From the NCBI GenBank assembly GCA_020744425.1, contig JAGMUV010000017.1, forward strand, positions 434,001 to 498,000: a stretch of 64,000 nucleotides of DNA, written 5' to 3'. Each line of letters opens with the position of its first letter. Within the stretch, counting starts at the first letter, position 1. Origin of the DNA: Dactylonectria macrodidyma (Eukaryota; Ascomycota; Sordariomycetes; Hypocreales; Nectriaceae). Shown piece after piece: positions 57,209 to 64,000 of the stretch. Under the pieces are notes generated by a model that worked only from the letters and a program-made list of their open reading frames with translations, made no database searches and had not been told where the DNA came from. Made by a program: the position numbers and the translations under genes.

Positions 57209-58393
57209 GTTGTGATCGGCAGTGGATTGACTGAGTGTGAATTGGGAAGGATGATGTGGTTGGGTTGGATTTTATCGAGGTGACTTGTAGGGTTCGATTG
57301 TACGAAAGGCGATTTGACATATCGACAGCTTTTAAGTACGTGTTCCCGCTATCTACTCATGACTTCACTTGACCAGTCGATGATTTCATCGGCCTTCGTA
57401 TGTGGGACTCATCAGCTCCAGCATTTACAAACAACGGGGAACTGCTGATCGCGTTAAACTGTTATTCGGAGAAATTGCCGTGTCGTTTCGTCATAATGAG
57501 GTTTTAGAAGATCCACACTCCAACAGCGTGGCACCCACGTACAAATCACCAGCGACCGGAAACCCAGTCTGTCACCATTTGGTTGGTGGCAAAGACGCCG
57601 ATCAGCCGGCTCCTTGTCAGCCACGATTACTTTCTTTCCAGAGCCCCATTGCTGTAAAATGTTTCCACCCCTACGCTGGTCTCGATGATGTCAACGAGGC
57701 AATGACTACAAGGTACGGGAAAATATATTGCTCAATACCTACTCCGTACCCATTAGAAAATTGAGAAATAGGTCTAGGTTTGGTCTCTTCGGCTAAAACA
57801 CACATCATCCGTTTCGGTAGTTTAAGAAAGCGATTCCCTACTTGAAAACGCCATGGCATGTTATGAGACAAGCCTGCCCAGGAAGACATTTCTCTGCTGA
57901 AGACACATGAATCCATATTCGAGGCTCATTTCTATAAAAAATTTCTGGACGCGACCTTTCGAGAAAAAAGACTATGGCGATATATTTGGTTGCTGGACCT
58001 TCTTGACATTGTGAGATGATGGAGAGCGTCTCAACATTGACAACACCAGCAGGTTCACTCAATATTACAACTGTTCGAACCCGTACAGGCTTGATACTCT
58101 TGACCTTAGTCACAATCTTATTACGCAAGTAGGTCCTAGCCGTCTGTCCTCCCGCGACATTGAGCTCGAGGTAGCAGTTGCGGACCACGACGTTGGACGG
58201 AGTGAAGGTGCCAGTAGGGCCGGCAGAGAAGCTGCTGACCCACAAGCCCGATGGGAGCGTGCTACCCGTGAATACCCAGAAAGCGCCGTTAGATAACTGG
58301 GTTGCGCGATCAACAAGAATCTGCCATGTTCGTGGTGTAGTTAAAGAGGTCGCCGGTTGCTAGGTGATTACCTATCTAGTAGTTCGGCGTCTT
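57209..58393. other. Intergenic with an unassigned open frame
   Basis: On the minus strand a frame is open for 160 codons from 58320 to 57838, starting right after a possible acceptor (GGCAG at 58325-58321). It includes NGAFWVFTGSTLPSGLW and NVVVRNCYLELNVAG. No ATG precedes it. An upstream exon ending near TGDLFNYTTN is conceivable. It may be the 3' exon of a degraded secreted protein gene. I do not recognise the family. Confidence 0.25.
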
Positions 58394-60160
58394 TCAAGCG
58401 AATATACCGTCCAGCTCGTCCTTGAAGCGTTCTTCAACCTTGCTTCTCTGAATGTTGCCCTTTGCAGCTGTTCGTGGCATGGATCCCCTCGGCACAACCA
58501 GGATAAACCGCGTGCCGTCGATCCGCTCATGGACATATCTACGTTTATGGAATGGCAATATTCTTTGAAGAATTTCGTCTTTCAGCGACAAGATCTTCAC
58601 TTCAGAGCCGATGGCTGCATCATCTCGAGGCTCCACGATCAGAGTGGGCGATGGCCGCCCAGCACCCGCGACAACGGCTGCGCTGATGAGATCGTTCCCG
58701 CAACTTTCCATGGCGTTTCTCTCAATGGACCCAGTATCGCAGCGCATGGCTGATTCCATCTTGATCCAGTCGTCATTGTGGCCCCTGGCCACGTACATTC
58801 CAGGTGTCACCTGGATGAATAGATCCCAGGTATGGAATTTCCCGTCGGTTGGATTGCGTAGTTCCGGTACTGGGCAATCACCCGACTCAGGAGTGACGAC
58901 GAGTTCGAGCAGCGCCTCGCTTGGTTCTGAGCTACCTGACAAGGGTGCGAACTCATAAGAACATCCAGGAAAGGGCTGTAGTGCTTTTGCATCTTCACCG
59001 TTGCCCCCGTGAGATTGCAGCATGACGCCGGCCTCGGTACAGGCAAAGACGTTGATGAGGTTGACATCCCGCTCACGCGCCCACGCCTCATCGGACGCAT
59101 CCAAAGGTAGCCCGCTGTGAACAACGTGGTCAAGACGTTGAAGTGCGTCGAGTAGTTCCGGGTCTCGACGAGCTTGCTGTATGAACCGAGAGAGGAAAGA
59201 CGAAAACGTGTTCAAGCACGTTAGCCCATACTGGTCAACTAGCTGGCGAAGCTCCGCGGCGCCATAGGGTATCTCAGTGGGAATGATGAGACAACCACCC
59301 CGTCTGACGAGCTCTGTGAAAAGCAAATTGGACGCAATGTGGCAGAAACTCCCACTTTGTGAGTCATAAGTTAGATTACATTTACAAGAGAAACAAACAG
59401 CAATGCTCTTTACTTACGCTGATACAATTATATCCTGTTTCTGCGCAGCCCGGCCTTCACGTAGGAAATGAGGCATCTTGCCAATGGAGTGGTCAAGCCA
59501 TTTCGCTGTAATGGGCACCAACTTTGGGATGCCCGAGGTAGATCCCGAAGTGTGATATATAGCAGCGACCTCTTCGGCATGTGATGGCGTCCACAGATCA
59601 GGGAGTGGTAAATCGGCGTGATCTAGGGAAAGCACATCCTCCGCAGGCCAAACTGGTAATGGGCTGTTGACAATAAAAGACCCAAAACCCGGGTCATGTA
59701 TGAGTGCCACAGCGTTGGCTCGGTGGAGTAACTCGTATGTGACAGACGGATCGGTCATCCGAAGGGACACCAACTGAGGGACAAAGCCGGCTCTAGCCAC
59801 GCCCCAAATATGCACAAGATCTAGATAGTCCTTGCCTGTAAGCCTAGGCGTTTGGTCAGGTTTCCAGTGCGAGTGGTTTGTTCTCCGTGATATGCTATAC
59901 CCACCAGAGCCCAATAACAGATCGCCGCTTGAACCGCGCGGTTGAGAATTAATGCGCCCAGAATCTAGCACACGCTTCGATATCTTGTTGGAGACGGGAG
60001 TAGGTGACGTCCTCCCAGTCTGTGGATCCAAGCCGTGGGACCTTCAGGGCTGGAGTGGACGAGTGCCTGGCTGCGGTCGCCTGAAGGACTGATAGTTGAG
60101 TTTGGAAAGAGGACTGTGTCGGGGCTGAGGGCCCACTAGCTAGAATGGCCTGGACATTTT
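58394..60160 (-). pseudogene. NRPS-like adenylate-forming enzyme, disrupted
   Basis: This is a stand-alone adenylation domain of the fungal NRPS-like class. Frame fragments in order: 60158-59949 carries the family's N-terminal block (SGPSAPTQSSFQTQLSVLQATAARHSS, then WEDVTYSRLQQDIEACARFWAH). It ends in an in-frame TAA at 59949-59951. A 65-bp intron (59900-59836) can be drawn, but the frame before it does not match the frame after it. From 59835 the A-domain is intact across a 63-bp intron (59417-59355): DLVHIWGVARAGFVPQLVS, the A3 core IYHTSGSTSGIPKLVP, VFACTEAGVMLQSHGG, and the final RGSMPRTAAKGNIQRSKVEE. The stop at 58394 agrees with stand-alone relatives. No start codon exists before the AT-rich tract at 60.2 kb. 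Start loss, a nonsense codon and a frameshift make it a pseudogene. Confidence 0.75.
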
Positions 60161-60199
60161 AATTGGCCGACCAATTTGAGTGCCGGTCTTAATAAAGCT

Positions 60200-63100
60200 A
60201 TCGATAAGGATAACGGGAGTTAGTCTGAGATAAAAGGCAGAGATAACTCAGACATAGATAGCAATCAATCATATTCTTACCCACCTCTATTTTTGAGTTA
60301 TTGAATGGTTTTTAATATTATTATAATAAGATTTATTTGATTAATTAGAATATCTGATTCATTTCTTAGCTAGTTACTCGATTATAGCTCTAGCCTTCTT
60401 TTTGTCTGTTTTATTTTGTGAGTCTTATCTATCCTCGCTCTGCTTTACATCCTGCTTACCTTATAGTATCCGTTACTTTAGGTAGTAGTATCCCTCTTAT
60501 CCTCCTACTTAATACATTTTAGAGGTTATAATAAGGCGATAAGCTGCTGGTTTAATTAATTAATTAATCCTATTAATTAGTAAATTAATTAAATAAGTAG
60601 TAATACTTTTAAGCTATTATAAAAACCTAAGTTAAGTATAAAAAGGAGGTAGTATAAGTAAGTAAGGATATAGGGATTAAGAGGATATAGGATATCTAAT
60701 TAACTTTAAAAAATAACCTTGCTTAGTACCTTTAACTAAGAAGTATATAATATCTTTAGCTAATTAATTGATTTTATTAAAAGTAGAATTAAAAACCCCT
60801 TTTTCTTCTATTTTATTATACTAATTTATAATAGATTTACTATTAATACTATAAGGCATTATATTTAGTACTAATAAGATACTTATAATACTATTTATAA
60901 TTAAAGTAAATATAAAAGTAAAGTGAAAAGCTATTATAAGTAATAAGGTTAAGACTTAGGCTAAGTCTAGACCCTTATAATCAATTAATTAGATAGTTAC
61001 TAATAATTCCCCTTTAGTTATTTACTTAAGAGGTATTAATAGTAAGAAAGCCTAACTAACTGAATTACTCTTACTAACTAATATTCTAATTTAGCTTATA
61101 ATGCTATTAATTATATAATTAGTAATAAGAGACCTATTAATTACTTTAGCTATTTCTTTTAAATAGATTTATATAAGACTCTTCTAATTCTTATAACTAT
61201 AGTAAAGGATAAAGATAAGTAATCTTAAAGATATCTAATCCTTAGGATATGCTTTTACTTCTTAACTTTCCTATTTGCTTAATTAATTGCTTTTATAACT
61301 ATACTCTTTACTAAGTTATAAGACTTAGTCTAGAAGGGGCTAAAAAGAGTAGTAGTAAGCTTAACCTTAGTTATACTTTATAAAGATAACTTCCCTTATG
61401 ACTTTAGTATTTTTAACTAATAAGTTAATAATAATAGTACTCTTAGTGAATATTTTAGAAGTAGAACTTAATTATATTATTATAACTATTCTAGCCTAAA
61501 CGCGCTTTACTATGCGAGGGCTAAGATATAAGTTTAATAGATTAAATGTCTTAACTTATATAGAGGCTTTTAAAATTATAGTTAAAAATAATAGATTGCT
61601 TAAGGAATAATAGCTATTATACTTTATCTACTTTTATATAGATAATAGTGTGAAGGCTTTAGTCTAATTAGCTATCTAATGGTTTGAATAAGTAATAATA
61701 AAGAAGAACCTTATAAATATGTTTAAAGGCTAGGATCTTGACTTTAAAGAAACTCTGAAGATGACCTTTAGTTAGATAAATGCTACTTAGATCTCTGAAT
61801 CTGCTAATCTGAGCTCTATTTAATAATTAATATACTATCACTCTTTCCTAGTAACTATAGTTAATCTAAAGGATTCTAAGACTTTCTATTAGTCTTAGGC
61901 CCTTTACTATATCCTATTTATAAGACTTATGTAGTCAGTATGTATAAGGAGTAATAAAAGTCTAATAGAGCTTAGATAAATAGAATATAAGACTCTTTAT
62001 TAGTATATTATTTTTTACTTAGATATGGATATTACTATTAGGGAATGATCTAGCCTTAGCTATCCATTTAATTAAATAAAACTATAGTTAGTTATAACTC
62101 CTTTTAAACTAGTAATCTTCTAATACTTATTACTACTAGCTTATATCCTACCTTATAGAGTATAAGTATTTACTAGTATAACTATTCTACTACTTTTAGT
62201 AATTACTTATAATAATCTTATTAATGACTTAATAAATAGCTTTAAGTTATTATAGGTTTACTTAGCTTTAATAAAGAAAACTAACTAAGACTTAGTAATA
62301 ATAATCTAATACTAATAGGAATATTAAAAAAGGCATAATAAGGCTATAAAGAATATTACAGCTAACTAAGTCCTAGTAAATCCATTTAATTAATTAAATA
62401 ATGAATCCTTACTTATAATTAATACTACTTTATTATTTAATAGGACTAAAGGATATTAGTATTATTAAGTCCTAGGTCATTACTCTGATTAGTATAAATA
62501 CTTAGTATATAACTTTAAGAAAGGGTATATGAAATATAATTCTAAAGTAGGCTTCTACTAACTAAGAGTAGGCAATAGGTAGTATTTACTATTATACTTA
62601 GTAATAGCCTTCTAAAGGGAATTATATATTTAATAACTAATAATTATTACTTTAATTTATACTAATAATCCCCTCTATATAACCTAGGTAATAGATATTA
62701 AAAGCTTAGTTAAATCCTTATATAATTAGACTCCTTTATAATATAAGTAAGAAATATTCAATAAGCTATATTTATATATTATTAGATTAGTTAATTAAAT
62801 GAATATAATATTCACTTCCTTTATTACTTTAATAGAACTTACTATAAGGGCTAACCTAATCTTTATTTTAAACTACTTAGAGGAGGAGAGCGAGTAATTA
62901 GAAGAGTATCTCTTAATTTACTAAGTGTAAGTCGCCCTTGCCTTTAAAAAGGTCTACTTTAGCCTAGAAGAGGATATTTATAAGATAATAGAAAAAAGCG
63001 ATAATAAGTAAAAAGTATTAGTTAATATTTATAATAATAAAAGATAGAAAGGTAAGATAGAGTAAGTAGAGTTATTATAAATCTCTATAGGCTTAATAAA

Positions 63101-64000
63101 AGAAGAGGATATAATCTTAGAAATAATCCTTAGCTATTAGAAATTAGCTAATTAAATAAAATTCAGAAAGCAATTTAGAATAAATAACCTATACTTAGCT
63201 TAAAATTAATATTATAAGGCTGCTATTACTTTACTTAATATAGTTAGAGGGGTTAAGATTTCTTTACTATATAGTACTATCCTTAAGCTTATGGATACTA
63301 GATTGGGCTAAGCTTGTTTAAATAATTATACTATAGTAGTAAAATAAGTTAATAGAATAGAGTTTATTAATTCTGAATAGCTAATTAAGCTATTTATACT
63401 TAAGAGAAAAGCGCCTATAGTTATAATAATATTAGAACTAATTAATTAAATAAATAACTACTTTTATTATTAAGCAGCCTTAGTATTATTATATAAGAAT
63501 AATAAGAATCTATTTAAGAATTATATTAAATTCACTATTACTATAGTTAAGTTATTTAATAAATATCATTCTCCTAATTTAGATGACCCTGCCTTTAAGT
63601 ACTTTTATTTAGGATATTACTTAAAAAAAGATAATAAAAGAAAAGTCCATTTTATTAATAACTCTTAAGATTATATAAAACTAAAGGAGAGTTTAGTTAA
63701 TTAATTAACTCTAAGTTTAGTAATTAATTCTATAAGTATATTTAACTTATATAAGATATTATATTTATAAGACACTTTATAATTAATTATTTAGCTAGAA
63801 GTTCCTAAGAGTATTATAATAGAAGTATTAGTAGATTTAGGCTTAGAAGGGAACCTTATTTTCTATAAATAGGCTTAATACTATAGCCTTAATATTAAGC
63901 TAGTTAATGCTTTTATAACTTCTTATTCTAAAGGAAAGATCTTAATAGTAAGAGAAGCAGTTATAATTCTATACTTTAAGAATGTATATATACTTATCTA
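60200..64000 (+). mobile_element. RIP-mutated Ty3/Gypsy-type retroelement, degenerate
   Basis: This is 3.8 kb of extremely A+T-rich DNA dominated by TA dinucleotides with stops in every frame, sharply bounded on the left at ~60.2 kb. This is the classical footprint of repeat-induced point mutation (CpA to TpA). Near the right edge one plus-strand frame (63823-64000) is still readable as a retropepsin region: EVLVDLGLEGNLIF, with Leu codons (TTA) at both positions where a serine codon (TCA) would give the usual protease motif. YYSLNIKLVNAF and ILIVREAVIILYF follow. This implies gag lies to the left and pol continues beyond the window. No LTR could be identified by eye. The element is inactive. 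Confidence 0.75.

Noticed and set aside
56762..57283. A 173-codon plus-strand ORF
   Set aside because: It lies antisense to a two-exon minus-strand gene with clean splice signals and start/stop, and its own composition shows no domain.
60200..64000. Mitochondrial insertion as an explanation of the AT-rich tract
   Set aside because: Sequence is TA-dinucleotide-saturated and not simply AT-rich, no mitochondrial gene is recognisable, and a retropepsin-like frame points to a RIP-mutated retroelement.
1..64000. CRISPR arrays, rRNA or tRNA genes
   Set aside because: No regularly spaced short repeats, rRNA core sequences or cloverleaf-forming stretches were recognised by eye, and the gene structure is eukaryotic.

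Overview
The window looks like nuclear DNA of a filamentous ascomycete (Pezizomycotina). Genes carry many short spliceosomal introns (45-80 bp, GTRNGT donors, CTAAC/CTGAC branch sites, YAG acceptors). Families include Zn2Cys6 regulators, NACHT/Pfs NLR-type proteins, cutinase and scytalone dehydratase. The last 3.8 kb is an extremely TA-rich, stop-riddled tract typical of repeat-induced point mutation (RIP). The species cannot be fixed from sequence alone. No rRNA, tRNA, CRISPR or bacterial-type operon was seen.

Layout. 0-0.85 kb: 5' part of a P450 running off the left edge. 2.7-13.2 kb: a cell-death/allorecognition island with a decayed NACHT-ankyrin gene, a zinc-finger/Pfs protein, a subtilisin (S8) protease with a long N-terminal NLR-type region, and, tail to tail with it, a probable fungal gasdermin. 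A degenerate ~110-bp tandem repeat fills the shared upstream region of the Pfs and protease genes. 14-20 kb: an ACT-domain protein, a cutinase and a six-exon membrane protein. 21-40 kb: a metabolic block with a LaeA-like methyltransferase, scytalone-dehydratase-like protein, PHP histidinol phosphatase, flavin monooxygenase, extended SDR, lactate-monooxygenase-like FMN enzyme, MFS transporter, Zn2Cys6 factor and AYR1-like SDR. No PKS, NRPS or terpene backbone is visible among them. 40.8-48.8 kb: a NACHT-type N-terminal domain fused to a retropepsin-like fold, a BTB-type protein, a DUF5519 luciferase-fold protein and an UNC93-like transporter. 50.6-56.5 kb: Zn2Cys6 factor, DAL5-type MFS transporter and arylsulfotransferase, a plausible sulfur-compound utilisation group. 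58.4-60.2 kb: a broken NRPS-like adenylation gene butting against the RIP-mutated retroelement at 60.2-64 kb.

Most notable is the gasdermin/S8 protease pair. Fungal gasdermins such as HET-Q1 of Podospora are known to be activated by a linked subtilisin, HET-Q2. Here the protease keeps its Asp/His/Ser triad but has an in-frame TAG at codon 228, in the N-terminal region. The NACHT gene nearby is also dead, so the locus may be partly disarmed. All intron positions below were inferred by hand from splice signals and from reading frames that rejoin exactly.
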